A stretch of DNA of 64,000 bases from Daucus carota subsp. sativus (Eukaryota > Streptophyta > Magnoliopsida > Apiales > Apiaceae). Where the stretch lies: NCBI RefSeq assembly GCF_001625215.2, contig NC_030387.2, positions 8,026,501 to 8,090,500 of the forward strand, given 5' to 3'. Position numbers and translations under genes: made by a program. Positions 11,453 to 24,619 of the stretch are shown here, piece by piece. The notes beneath the pieces are model-generated. The model ran no database searches and had not been told where the DNA came from. It saw only the letters and a program-made list of their open reading frames with translations. Within the stretch, counting starts at the first letter, position 1; every line of letters starts with the position of its first letter.

Positions 11453-13107
11453 TTATAAGTGTGAGTATATATTTATCATGATATTGTGATCCCGACATAA
11501 ATGTACATAAATTACATTTATGGATGAGGATTGGTTGAGTAAAAATTATGTACAAATTATTCGTGCACAACTTTGACTCTGTAAAAAAGAACTCGGCTCT
11601 AGTCACTTGATTTTGAATTGGTCAAGAGCAAACCAGCGTACGGCTCGTTACTAAGGCCATGCTTTTAAATTTTTTTTAAAGAGAAAGCAAGTGAATGTAA
11701 GTGAAAGTAAATTGACTTTAACTTATCCCACTTTTGGAATGAAAATTTAATCCCACTTTTGGAATGAAAATTTAGGAATGAAACTATATTATAATGCATT
11801 CATTTTCACTTGCTTTCATCTTTTTAAAAAACTCGGGAGCACAAATAGGAGTGAAAGTTATATGACTTTACTTCCTCTCCACTTGCTTTCCTCTCTGTTT
11901 ATAACTCGGGAGCAAAGTGTAAACAAGCTGATCTTAGACATATTATAATTTTTCATTTGACAAGTAAATTTGAATCGGCTTGGTTCTTTCAGATTAAACT
12001 TGAGAATGACTCGAACAAAACTCGGCTAGACTATGTTTGTTTAGACGTTTACAGAATAAAACAGCAAAAATCTAATACACAGCATCATGGAGTTTTACAC
12101 TAGTTCTTTCCTGATCATGCAATTCGATTATGGGACGGGCTTACGTATGGCCGACGGGTTCAGCTCGCAACTTGTATATATCCTATGTGCTGGTGTATTG
12201 GTCTTCGGTCTTTTGCTGCTGCCAGGCTCGATACATAAAAGAAATCAAGAAAAATACCAACTTCATATAGGGATGGGTAAAGCAAAGGGAGTCTGAAAGG
12301 ATATTTATACTCCGAAAATGGAAAGGGGGGAGTCCTTGAAATTGTAGAATGTTTAACTGATGTCAGATCACATCAGTTAAAAATAATAATTTTAACTACA
12401 TAGTCAAAACACTTTAACATAAATGCCAAAAAATCAAGAGACAGATATTTAAAAACGGAGGCAATGCTACATGTTAGCTCAACCAAATTTATCGAGACAA
12501 TAATTAATGCGTACTGGCATTAGACTAGCAATATTCCCAAATTTGTCAGGAACGAGTCGATATGCAATACATGCAGTGTATCAAGATACAAGTATACGAC
12601 TGACTAATAAAACAAATACAGAGAGAACAGCATAAAAAGCAAAACAATGGCTTGCTAAGTGATGGTATAACTTTTACTTAGATGACCAGCCCAAATGGAC
12701 CTGCTGTGGTTGCAAACAGAAAACCAATGCAAGGGCAAATTTCTAATTTTATAAAATATACTAGAAGTAAAAGTACTCTAATTAAAGCTGATATACATGG
12801 TGATCCTACTGCTAGTTACTTTTATCTGACAAAAACATCAGAAAGAACTTCAGATATGAAGCGGCTAATTAGGTGCAACTCAAAAGTTGACATACTTACA
12901 GAACTTCAATGGGCAACCACTTGCACAATAACTTGTATATACTATTTTTCTCATAGGCCCTGGCACTAGCCAGTACTACAGTGCCTAAGAAGTAATAACT
13001 CAAGAACTGTGCACAAGTATAAACGTACACCTGAATAGGGTTGTGTACTAATGCTAGCTTCTGATACTGCTGAGTGAATACCACTGTCCAGTCCCTGTGT
13101 AAACCCA
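11453..13107. other. Intergenic and probable 3' UTR of the capping-enzyme gene
   Basis: Between 11640 and 11920 there are repeated and inverted GAAAGCAAGTGAA-like motifs and a direct repeat of CCCACTTTTGGAATGAAAAT near 11728 and 11755, possibly a decayed MITE. The rest, including a 69-codon ORF at 12087, has no recognised similarity. The part nearest 13108 should be the 3' UTR of the minus-strand capping gene. Confidence 0.4.
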
Positions 13108-16100
13108 TCATCTGCGCCTTGCTGAATTAGCCGCTTTGCTATCACTTCTTATCCTATCAGCATACATCGGCAGGCGAATAATCTCATCTATCTCATTTAA
13201 AAGAACTTCCTCGGTGATGTTGTCCTTTATACTCCTTAGAACCTTTTCCATTATATAGAAATAATATAATATTAAAAAAAAACAAGGAATAAATCAGCTT
13301 AGGAAGAGAATTCAATAAAACAGCTGACCTTTCTGTACGTGTTGATATCATTAGGGGTTGATTTGTCAGGCCTAATCCGCATAAAGACCCAGACTTCTTC
13401 CTCAGAGTCCCAAGAACACTCAACAATCTTACCAGAGTATGAGGATAGATCAGTATCATCTGCAATAATATACATAAATTCAGAAAGGCTCACTGCAGAT
13501 AATATTGAATAATAGCAGCGTTGGAGACGCGCCATTTACTTGAATCTATGTTGTCCACACTCAGGTATACAGTGTCTAACTGGATAATTTTGAAAAAAAT
13601 TGTTGGTACACACACAGTCCTGTCTTTCTGTTAGACAGGTGTACAGCCATAGGGGGACAAGCTACAAGTTTTAAACACACAAGTACATCAGAAAATCGTA
13701 CAAAGGATTTTAAAATTGTGAAAGACTTTTTAAATTAGAAATTTTGGATTTCTATCATCAATACATGTCTATACATAAATACTGAGGCAATGTCATCTTC
13801 TGTTCTTTTAGCATCCAGAGTTATCGCAATTGTCGACTTTTCAGTTGGTTTTTTTGTTGGTAAAGGTGTCCGAATTTCAGTAAAAAGATCCGACACAGAA
13901 TTCACAGATAGCTCAAATAAGAATGTACTGCAAGTTGATATTTCAATCATCCAAAGAGGTCTGGTTAAAACATATTTGGGCTGAAGAACAAGGCCACCGC
14001 AATGACTTCCCTTTTGCAAAAGGCCTAATGGCATGTAGTCGCCAAGAACAATGCTTAAAATTAGAACCTCCTTAGTGTCACATCACTAAAAATGACCCTA
14101 GTTACCAGGTGCACCATGTATTTGAGGCAAATTTAGTGAATCCCATCTGTGCAAATATTGCAAGATATACCCACACAACAATTAGAAGAGAAGAATATAT
14201 AAATAGAAGAAAGACACAAACCCTTGAAAACAATCTTGTTCCCTTCCATCAGCTTTTTCTTTCCACGCTCATATAGATATAGTAGCTGGCGAGTATCAAC
14301 CATCTGTCCACACAAGTTGGTCAGGAATATAAGACATGCGCAGCCAATTTGGAAGATAAATATTCTCTCAACTATAGGCAAGTCGATGATAAAAACCTCA
14401 AACAAAAAGTCAACTGAGTTCATTGTTGCATATTTCCACTTCAGAAGTCCTTCATGCGTACGAGGGACATAAGGATCATCCCAACACTAAAACAAAAGGA
14501 GCAGTAGTCATCATTAATTAAAATAAAATATAGAATCTCATCAATCAGTGCCAAACACTACAAGTCAATTCAACTTGAAAAAATATGGTGCATAAGAAGT
14601 GTACGGAAGAGCAGAAATTCGAGTATTGCAAATATGCTATTCAGCATGGAAGAATTTTTAATACATTTCTGTCTTTTAAAACACAGTTCATAGGACCATA
14701 TCACATGAACATACATCAATTTCGGATAATTAGTAGTGTTGATGCTCTGTCATTGTATTGAGCGGAAGAGTTTCTACCTGAAAAACAAGGCCATCTGCAT
14801 CATGCGAAAGCTTTGGAATAAATTCCTTCAAAACTTTGGTAACAGTTGAAAGCAGCCAAAAGTCCTTCCTTCTAACCTGCAGGTTAGCACATCAATGAGT
14901 ATACACACTAGAGTACAAACATGAAGCTTGGATGAATGTTTTGAAGTCAATTATACCCTGAATGGTTCCAGGTCATATCTGTAGTAAGGATTTCTACTTT
15001 GATAAATATTATGGCGCTCATGGTTCCGGGGTTCGATAACTTCTTTCTCAAGCATCTTCCAACGTTCATAGAAGGGTCGCTGCATTAGTGTTCAAATATA
15101 CATTGTTCAGTAGAAGCATATAATCTGGGACAATTTTAAAGCAGAACTGAGGATGACAGATATCAGAATACATAGCACTTTCCATGGTTGGAGTTTTGGC
15201 AATTGAAGGCTTTTGCAAAAAGAAGTTTGCAACTATAATTAAGAAGCATATATGAAGCTGAAGAGTTTCTTAACAAAAGGAAATTCCAAGCATAAAAGTA
15301 AGCTCACAAATCACACATTTATGCCCGTTAGCAGATGAATTTTAGAATTCCAATTGTTGAAATACTAAAAACCCAAGTGAACAACAAACCCAGGTGTTGG
15401 CAGAACAAAGATAAACAGGGTTTCACAGGAGAAAGCAACAAATAAGCACACCTGGTAACCTCTACTTTACCAGAAATTATATTCACAAAACAAATGCACA
15501 CAGCAAGTCAGAGAACAAAGGCCAATGAAGGATAACTCCTGGTTTAACATGCAGACTGCAGAGTAAAGCCTATTCTCAAGTGAAACAAATCCTTGTACAG
15601 TTTACCTCTGTAATAGAGACTTGATTGATTGCCATCATATCATATATCAGATATCTTCTTTCCTGCTTATGTGAGTCTGGCAAAGTATCAATTATCATCT
15701 CCCCGTCAAGTAGTGTGAAGTGGTGAGTCTTATCTGCTACACCCTAATAAATATAGTAAAATTTTTAAAGTCAAATGACACAGAGACTTCAAGTAAACAG
15801 ACATCATCTGTCTAAAATATCGTATAAGCTATATTTTCACATACTTCGCTAGTAGGCTTGCAAGGAAACCTCATTTGGACCCGTCGAAAGGTGAAATTTC
15901 TATCAATTAAGTAACACCCATCCATGGTGATCAGCATCATATATCGTGTTCCATCAGCTTTCCACGTAGCGTAATAGTAACGTTGCTTTAACAGTTCTAA
16001 GTTGTCACTGAGACAACAAATAAAACAGATTATAATACTGGTAGAAAATGAATAGACAAAATAACAACCAGAAAAGTAATCTAATCGGCATAATCATGAT

Positions 16101-17806
16101 GTCTTAAGAATTGGAATATCAAAGATAACCCAAAGAGCTGCATGTGGGAAGATATGACCAAGTTTTCCCATGATTCCAGGATCCAGATAAAATAAAACAT
16201 CATGAAGCCAGCCAATCCGAGCAGTACAGGAGAATCAAGATCCAGTGCAACTGTGCAACAGCTACATACAATTCCTTGAGCAGGAGATGGTTAACAAGAT
16301 TTAATCTCACCTCTAACACACACGTAAACGCATCTTGTAATACCAGCATCAATGAACGAATTAGTTGTTGGTTTCTAGAATATATTATTTGGGAGATTAA
16401 GATAAAGCAATAAACCACTTTCTTCATATATCATAGTAAGATTACAGCCACAATACAAGGCACTAGAACCAACCAACCAGGTTCATTGTATAATTGAAAA
16501 ATGAGATTATTTAGTAATACGCACTGAATGCTGAGTTTGTGCATTGAATTTCTGGTAGTAGATCCAAAATCAAAACGTTTTTGTGATAATTCCCACAGGA
16601 ATGAAACAAATGATACGGTAGAGGCGTAGAACTAGTATAGTTATCCCAATTTCTTAGGCCTTTCGATACAATCAGATAGAATTCCCGAAGGGTGCCATAT
16701 TACAGGACCCCCAAACTATGTGATTAAATATAATCCTCCTATTTGTTGCTGGTGAGGGCCCCTTTCCCATCTTCAAACTCCAATTCATTTTTTTCATAGA
16801 AAAATCTCAGATAAAGGATATGCATCAGCAATTATGAATTCTTCACTCCTTTCAATAACTAATAATGATAATTTTAAGTGTGTTCTACAAGTGTCATCAC
16901 ATGCCAAGTTCAAAGATAACCCTCCAAGATAATAGTTTATCTTAATAAAGAAAGATCTTGCCAAAACAATGAACTTGTTATGCACATGTTCTACTCCTTT
17001 TGCGTAAATCAAAATGTGATGTAATACAAAGCTCTAAGCTTGTATGATGTAACACTTATCCCATGTAATGCGGGGGAACCCCTTCTTTTACTCGATAAAA
17101 CTGAATTACATATAATATTTCCAACTTGTAAGAAATCACTGGCAACTAAACAAGACTAGATGACAAGAATAAAGCTAATTAGACCTGTTGAGTGAAACTG
17201 GATGTGATCCTGGAAACTGTGAGTGACCTCTTACCTGAGAATAGAAACAAATTATAGCTCCCATGACCCGGACAGGAAAATAAAATGTTGCTTCAAGTAA
17301 AAATAGATGCCACTAATTTTGTCCAGAAGAAATACAAGAGAACAGTGTATATTTGACTCTCTGGGGGCAAACATTTTATTGAGCCTAATGATTCAATCAC
17401 CAAACTTTATTAGATAAGAAGACAATAGTGTTTATCAGTTATAAACAGCAGCTTTTAGAAAGTAAACATTTGAGTATCATAAGCTTAGGAGACACGTTTA
17501 GAAGTTCGAAACACGAAAATTTATAGTTTGGAATGACTTATATTACTTGTCAATAGATTAAATCATGAGCAAATATAGAAGGATATAGTCGCACTAAAAA
17601 AAATATTGAAATTCTCACAATTCTACGTACAAGTAGGAAATTAATTGATACGATTATGTTCCCAACTAACCATTTGTGGTGCAACTTTGCTGCTGGGACA
17701 TGCCGCAAAGTTTATAGTTACTGTATATCATGTGATAGCAATGTTTTGATAACTAAGGCAGGGCAATATATGATAAATCATTCGTGGAATAGAGGAGAGT
17801 GCCAAG

Positions 17807-17843
<37 letters not shown>

Positions 17844-20800
17844 TTATAAAGATAGACCACACAGTAAAGCTATCACGTTAACAAGGGAAGGGTGAATACA
17901 TATAGCTGCAATAGCTTAAAGATTACAGAATCACCTTAAAAACTCTAGATGCATTCAATTTCAAATGGTGCGAGGGGCAAGGTGAATTACAAGCAATTAT
18001 ATTAACACATCACATTCAAATTATATTAGATGGGATCAAGCTCTTACCCCAGACGCCATTTTCAGTGATTTATAGCAAAACTGTCTCATTGCTTCTTGCT
18101 GGTCAGAAGGGATACTATCTCCCAAAACATCATCATTTGTCATTGGTCCCTCTATCTCATGATTCTCCTGAGTGGAAAGATAATAAAAAGGAAAGGGTAA
18201 AACAATGTGATGTACTACAGCTAAATGCAATGAACAGCAACAAGACTTGCTGTTCTTTCAATACCGTGTATGGTCATGCAATCATATTACCACATGGCAA
18301 CTACAAATATGTATGAATTGTCCCATTATTATGACTACCATTACAATTACATTACCACGTACATGTAATGGAGAAGCTGGAGCTCCATCATCATCCTCGT
18401 CTGGCATTGCATCACCATTCAGATCCAATTCTGTAGTTCTTTTCCATTCCGGAGTTGGAGGACAAACAGCAGCATCAGGCTTCCTCTCGTGATAAAAGGT
18501 ATACAATGCATCAATATAGTCTGGTTTGTATATTCCCGGTGGACGCGCTTCAGCAAATATTTTAAGAGCCTGTGTCATGCAAGTCGATCAGTCCTAATCC
18601 TATGCCTTTTTCCCATGAGAAACACAAAAGAAAAAAACAGAAACGATAAAAGAACAAATCAAGTAACCTGAGTGACTGATATAGGTAGTGCACGCATAAG
18701 ATAATGAACTATCATGAAACCTGTGCGGTTATGCCCATGTGTACAGTGGACAAGAATATACTTCTTCGACTGCTTTTGTCGGACAACAAATTGTGAAACC
18801 TAATAATTGCACGAAACAATATATTATGAGCAAAATCACAGGACAAGACCACAATGCAATGATCTAGGAACTTTAAAATAGTTTAGGTATGATAAGGCAC
18901 TGAACGAGTGTAAATGTAATTTTGATTTGTTCCATAGTTTACTCTTATAGTTTAGAAAATAGTTGCGGTTATATAGGTTTTCAATAAAATATAATTACAA
19001 GAATAACTATATGTTCATATGTATTTGTTCCGCAAGTTGGTGAAAAATAGAGCTTTACCTCATAGACAAATTGATTTACAGCATCATTGTCGGGTACAGA
19101 ATCCCGCCCCTTGCAAGAAATCTGAAAGACAAAAAACTTGAGAATCCCAATTATTAAAGAATACACTTGCAACAAGTCATCCTACTTACCTTAACATGCT
19201 TGATGCCTTCTTTCTTCCAATCAGTGACTAAGTAGTAACGACTAGTATTCGTAAGATCGATTACTAAACCAAGCTGAAATTAACAAGTAGAAATGGTATA
19301 AATCAGCTGCATAGCAGTCAACTTCCTCATACAAAAACTATTCCAGTACTCATCACTGACTTGCAGGCATATGTTGGCTTATAACAATATTTGATAAAAT
19401 GGCCAAACGTACAGAGGGCAATCATATTGAACTTGGAACAGATGCTGACAAATTAATATTCTTAGTATTTAATTTCATAAAGGTAGTTAAATCTTCATTC
19501 ATGAAGTTTAGTCATATTAGGATATTTTTACACTTTTATATATTATTACTCTCCCCTATGAGATAATATTCTCTTAAGCAGGTTGTGTTCTTAGAGTCTC
19601 AAAAACAAAGAAATCATAATGAATTAAAACATTCTAGGAATGAAGAAATGATGATGAATATAATAAAAAGACCAAATGCACAGTTAAGGGAATATCTTAA
19701 AGGACTGAAGAATGCAAGAGTCTATATACCAGATTTCGTTTTGAATACTAATGTTTGCTTGTTTTCCTATTCTGGAGAATAAAGCTTCAATTTTTAAAAG
19801 ACACGTACCAATTGCAGATTAAGGAAACCAAAGAGAAGCACAGTAAACTCACCTTTCTTCCTAAAACTCTTTGCTGATGTATCACTTGCCTAGAAGAGTA
19901 TCTTTTTCCAGGCAGAACAGAGTCATTAAAGGCTTCACCAAGCGGAACTTTTGATGGAATTATGCACCCAATCTCATGACCCGCTGCAGGGCAATCCAAC
20001 CAACCTATGATAAACGGGAATAAAAATTAATTGTTGAAAAATATATGAGTGAAATATCAGACATTAAAAGAGTTCACATTATATCTTTGTCTTCCAAAAA
20101 ACTGTTTTTGTAAGACTATACACGTAGTTTAAGTTATCTAGGAAAAATTGCAAACAAGATAACCACTGTTCTCGATGGCAACACTTACTAATATGAAATC
20201 CTTTCATAAAAAATGCTAGCATAAAAAACCGACAGTTCCTAATGCATAAGTAGACATAACAGGCACACTTACCCGGAGGAAGCTTGTTTCTATCAGAAGG
20301 TTTATGGTGCTTTGTTTGATAAATCTGGTCGTTCCTAGGTAGCTGAGATGCAATCATTGGTCTGTCATCTGGTCGGTCTCTTTTAAGGCGCTGACGTCTT
20401 TCTTCACGTTCCTAGTAGTACAAATATTTATATATATATGAGGTAACTTAATCGCAAAGGTACATATAGATTTATCAGGAATACACATAGATGCATAGCT
20501 GTACCTTTAAGAAAAAAACTGCAAAAGAATATATATTCATAAAACAGTCTACTTGTTGTAAACTTGTAATTGAACAAAGTTACCAATAATGGATTTTATT
20601 ATCGGTTATTTGAGTTTTGACTTTTTTCCCTATACTTTCTTGCAAAAAATGTTTTAAGACTTGAAACCAAACACCTTTACATTTCTCAATATTCACTCAT
20701 TAGGATCCTGCATAACAAGTTTTGCAGACTTCAGAACCCTTATCCACACACTGGATTTTATTGTACTCATTCTGACGAAAAGGAACCACAACAAAGCACA

Positions 20801-20993
20801 AAAAGTTAAAATCAAATATAAAAAAATTCTGTAAGAGAAAGTAGTGTACCCTTCGTAATATATCAACTGCACTCTCAACATGATCCGAGTGATTCACATG
20901 TTCAGTATGTTTCTCTAATGCACTATATCCTTCAACATGCTGTTCAAACGAATCTTCGTCGTCCTCTGGTAGAGGAGGGGCATTTAAATCCAT
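13108..20993 (-). CDS. Bifunctional mRNA-capping enzyme (RNA 5'-triphosphatase + guanylyltransferase)
   Basis: Seventeen coding exons, 683 residues: 20993-20850, 20411-20273, 20004-19853, 19273-19190, 19121-19059, 18799-18668, 18569-18363, 18167-18048, 17234-17185, 16007-15845, 15743-15606, 15079-14957, 14876-14778, 14486-14397, 14303-14222, 13459-13329, 13242-13108. The N-terminal half is a cysteine-phosphatase-fold triphosphatase with loop [10 protein letters not shown] (Cys about 213). The C-terminal half is a nucleotidyltransferase: KADGTR (Lys about 380, the GMP-accepting lysine), LDGEM (about 430), DGLVFQ (about 533), LLKWK (about 552), then an OB-fold with [12 protein letters not shown]. 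It acts in the nucleus, adding the cap to nascent RNA polymerase II transcripts. An in-frame ATG at 21005 would add four residues (MIGI); [14 protein letters not shown] at 20993 matches the usual plant start. The exon-14 donor (GTTTTT) is weak. All other phases close cleanly. Confidence 0.95.
17811..17841. repeat. (TG)n microsatellite in capping-enzyme intron
   Basis: About fifteen TG repeats in the intron between coding exons 8 and 9. Confidence 0.9.
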
Positions 20994-22560
20994 GATGCCA
21001 ATCATTCACGAGAACTAGGAAACATTTGCAGGATCTCCAAAATCAAATATGGCTCTTTTACTAACAACATACACAATATTAAAATATTACTTTTGGGTAA
21101 AAAAATCATTATCACCAATCAAAAAATAAAAAGCATTTAGCTATATAAACAAATATTCCAGGTCATACAGCCTAAAGCCTTTTGCTGAAAAATAAAAAAC
21201 TACAGAAACAAAGCCATAGGGAACTGAGACAAACAATAGAGAGCCAGCTTCTAGTCTTCAACAATAAATAAGATTCATTAATTTTCACAGGCTCGACATA
21301 GAATACAAGACAGATCCAATTTTAATTTCAACAGGGATGAAGCCAGAGTCAAAAACGGGTTCCCCAATCAAGCCATTACAATTTAGAGTCAATATGCTGA
21401 AGATGATCAGCTACATCATAATATACGATCAAGGACAGAGAAAAATTGTCCAATCATGTGAGCACCGACAGAAAAATTTAACACCTAACATTTAGCTAAT
21501 AGATTGCTGTGGCAAAATTAACCTAAATCCATTTAACATAAACAAATTAAATTATTGCAAATAGAAGTGGTATGAGAATTTCTTAAATGCAATATATATA
21601 TTACATCACAATGCGGATGCATAAGCTGATTGGGTATAGAGTCATATATGTTGAATTCTACAACTCTGCCAAAATGATGGAGTCAATGGCTAAACTAAAT
21701 GGCTTGAATCCATAAATTGCATTCAAATTCAGAACGGCAGAGGAAATTAACGGAAAATTTTCACATTCGAAGTATGCAAGCATTCAAAAAGAAACTGTCA
21801 ACCCCTCGGCCCACAAGGTTAATATACAAAACCACTCAGGCGTCTAGACCCAGTTGGCCAGTTATACTTGTCCACTACTACTAAGCAACAACAAAATACA
21901 AACTTTATAGATCACTTGACAAAAGTAATTAAAACAAAGAATTATTGAAATATTTGAAATCAAATAAAACAACTTGTCTGAAAGAGGGTATACTGTATTT
22001 AGGCCAAGATGTTCGGACCGTTTCGAGTTCAAATCCAATTGTACTAGCTCACCTCTATTACCCAGCATATATTATAGAAAGTAAGACCTAAATAAATTCC
22101 AGTTGATGTCCATGACCAAAAAACATTAATTGGAGAAAAAGAAAATGAACACTAAAACTGAGAAACTGAAAGCAGAGTAGTGTAATTAACTAGGCCACTT
22201 CACACAAGTAGCAAAATCAAGAAAATATAAGAATCATAAAAATTCAATCTTTTTAGTACAAGAGAGTCGAGAAGCCTACAATTTAATTTGGGTAACCCTA
22301 AAAAAGATAGCACTTTGAAATACACTAGTCAAAGATATCAAAAAAAGAAATTCTTCGGACAAATTAAACAAAAGAATCATATAATTACACTGTGTAATTA
22401 GACATACAAGCATATATTATTGAAGAAAAGAGAAATACCAGGAGAGAGAAGGGTGATAGTGGCGGTGAGAGCTGGAGGAGGTGATTTGAGAGAGATACAG
22501 CGAGAGAGAGAGAGAGGTGATTTTGCTAGAGGAAGGTTGAGAGGGGTAATTCTGTAAATA
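20994..22560 (-). promoter_or_regulatory. Probable 5' UTR, leader intron and promoter-proximal region of the capping-enzyme gene
   Basis: No ORF of note. At 22440-22540 the plus strand is rich in GA (CT on the transcribed strand), including a GA run at 22500-22515, which is typical of plant 5' leaders. On the minus strand a candidate donor (CTCCTG then GTATTT) lies near 22440, and acceptor-like AG sites lie just upstream of the ATG near 21017-21030. A long leader intron is therefore likely. This is inferred from sequence context only. Confidence 0.45.
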
Positions 22561-23052
22561 GAGTGGTTACCTGACGGACGTCAACGGCGAATGTAACGAA
22601 TTGGAGTTGTAATGTTTAAGAACGATGCGATTATTGGGGGAGGGATTAAACGTTATAACGGCAAAACTGACGGCTGGAGTAGAGTAAATATGTTATTGTA
22701 CTCTTTTGTATGTGGATGCAGTTATTACTCTCTCCCGGCTATGCTAGTCTTATTCTAATATTATTCTCAATCATCATATTATAAAAATAAACTAATGTAA
22801 ACTTAAAATTTGCATTTTAAAAAATATAACAAATTAAAATATGGGTTATAAAATTTTTTTTGCCAGCATCTACCGGTAAGAAATAACAATTGCATCAAGA
22901 TTTCTTTCATTTAGGAAAATTTATCATTAATTAAAAGACATATATAAAATTATTCCCAGGCGTTTAGACATAAAGAAAATTAATATCTGATAAGAAAATA
23001 TAATATTAGACATTTCATGATCTTCCAATATTTTCAAATAATAAAAAAAATA
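22561..23052. other. Intergenic, nothing recognised
   Basis: AT-rich sequence upstream of the capping gene. No similarity was recognised. Confidence 0.4.
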
Positions 23053-23314
23053 CTCCCTCCATCCCATTTTAAGTGTCCACCTTGTCAAAGAAAATCTCAA
23101 AATACATTTAGAGGGAATATGAATGTACATTATAATTTGAAGTGAAAAAAAGTCCAATACAGAGTAATTAATGAGGAGTACTGCTATGTCCAATTAATAT
23201 GTATGTAAACTAAGTTGATTAGTTGTGTGAAGATAATGATAAAAACATTACATTGATTGTTTCTTAATATGTGTGAAATTTGTAAAGTGGACATTTAAAA
23301 TGTAATGGAGGGAG
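23053..23314. mobile_element. Stowaway-type MITE
   Basis: 262-bp element with termini CTCCCTCCATCCCATTTTAA and its complement (TTAAAATGTAATGGAGGGAG), flanked by TA on both sides (23051-23052 and 23315-23316). The CTCCCTCC end and TA duplication are the Tc1/mariner-derived Stowaway signature. It has no coding capacity. Confidence 0.88.
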
Positions 23315-23354
23315 TAACAAATAACATTGAATGCAACAATATATGATTATATAT

Positions 23355-23564
23355 ACGAATTTTCTATGGTGTGCCCAAGGGCACACAATAGTCACTAACA
23401 TCAAAGTCACTAACATCAATGAGAATACTAGCTTTTGATTGGTGCATGAATAATAAATGTAAATGGCCCTCCTGCATTCACATCAATTCCACCAATCAAA
23501 ACAAGCCATTTTCATGAAAGTTGGTACTTATTGTGTGCCCTTGGGCACACATCAGAAAGACCGT
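23355..23564. mobile_element. MITE of the GTGTGCCC-GGGCACAC family, copy 1
   Basis: 210-bp element with about 45-bp terminal inverted repeats. Each end holds its own palindrome GTGTGCCCAAGGGCACAC (near 23370 and 23532), preceded by ACG-TTTTCT-like outer bases. AT-rich flanks (TATATA) may be the target duplication. Related sequences occur at 40.8 and 45.8 kb. Confidence 0.75.
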
Positions 23565-23583
23565 TATATATATTAAAATAATA

Positions 23584-23856
23584 GGTTATGATCTTTTAAG
23601 TATGGGGTTATGTATCGATCAACCCTCAATATTTTAACTCGGCTGATTTAAATTTCCAACTATTTGATATGCATCAAGTAATCTTCATATCGGGATAAAG
23701 TAATAAAATGGTACATAACGGAGGGGCAAGTTTGACAATTCACAATCATTTTTTCGGTATGAAAATTACTAGTACATAATGATTAGTTGAATAATTGAAT
23801 TGACCGAGTTAAAACGTTGAGAGTTGATTGAAACGTAACCTCAACTTTTAAAGGTT
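23584..23856. repeat. Inverted-repeat element, probable MITE
   Basis: The left arm (GGTTATGATCTTTTAAG through CCTCAATATTTTAACTCGG) is matched as an inverted copy by the right arm (CCGAGTTAAAACGTTGAGAG through CTTTTAAAGGTTAA). The arms are about 75-80 bp and imperfect. No coding capacity; target duplication not clear. Confidence 0.6.
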
Positions 23857-24298
23857 AAAATGTCAATAAGCCGAGTTCAAATGTATCACTATTCGTGCAG
23901 ATTTGTGCGATGATATCAATGTTTAATAATGGTGAAATGTAGAGGACATCCTCTTGTCGAAAATATGTGGCATCATCAAGCCTCAACCCCATCTTCAATT
24001 GTTATTCTTTTGACATAGCCGACAATTTCATGCTCATTTTATTTTATATTAATATCTTTGCGGCTTATTTTCTTCATGTTTTTTACTCCCAACCCATTTA
24101 TATGTGAATATTAAAATCGAATCTTAAATCCATTTTATCACTCCAAATAAAATAATAAATAGTCCACATAAATTCACATTGTTATGACATCGTCGTTATG
24201 AACGGTAACCAAGCATATATAAATTTATTTTAAACCAAGCCTACATGTATTTATTCTTAAATCATCTAATAGTCTCATATATTAATATAGCTAACTAT

Positions 24299-24602
24299 TT
24301 GTATTAGGAATATGTCTCGCTTAATGATAAGTCAAAACACTTAGTGTATTTTTATCTTGTATTCTAATATCGAAGCTAATCAACAGATGGCATACTTATT
24401 GTTGTATCTGTTAATCACAAAACCCATCAATGGATGATGTGGCACTGACAAAACTAGCAATTTTTATTCTAGCAATTGATAGGTCTTAGTTGATCAATTG
24501 ATATTATAATTGTTGTATCAACGGACGTGTAGTTAGGATGATCAATTGTAAATATTCTAAGTCATATACACTGCACAAGTGAAGTGAAGATCAACGGCTG
24601 AT
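24299..24602 (+). mobile_element. Truncated copia LTR, same family as the solo LTR at 25719
   Basis: The first 300 or so bases match the first 300 of the 25719-26734 LTR (for example ATCAACGGCTGAT and TAATTGTAAATATT blocks), with many differences. Similarity stops at about 24602. It is an older, 3'-truncated relative. Confidence 0.65.
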
Positions 24603-24619
24603 AATTGTTGTTTGCTCTT

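Noticed and set aside
12087..12296. ORF of 69 codons with a hydrophobic stretch
   Set aside because: No similarity recognised, no splice or promoter context, and length within chance for AT-rich DNA.
13735..14034. 99-codon ORF in the capping-enzyme gene region
   Set aside because: It lies in the intron between exons 15 and 16. The conserved OB-fold sequence joins across it without these residues.
20693..20800. Possible extra coding exon of the capping enzyme (AG acceptor then [12 protein letters not shown])
   Set aside because: Exon 1 joins in frame to the exon at 20411 (RR then [12 protein letters not shown]), which fits the family. Including the extra piece would add unrelated residues and its far end lacks a good donor in phase.
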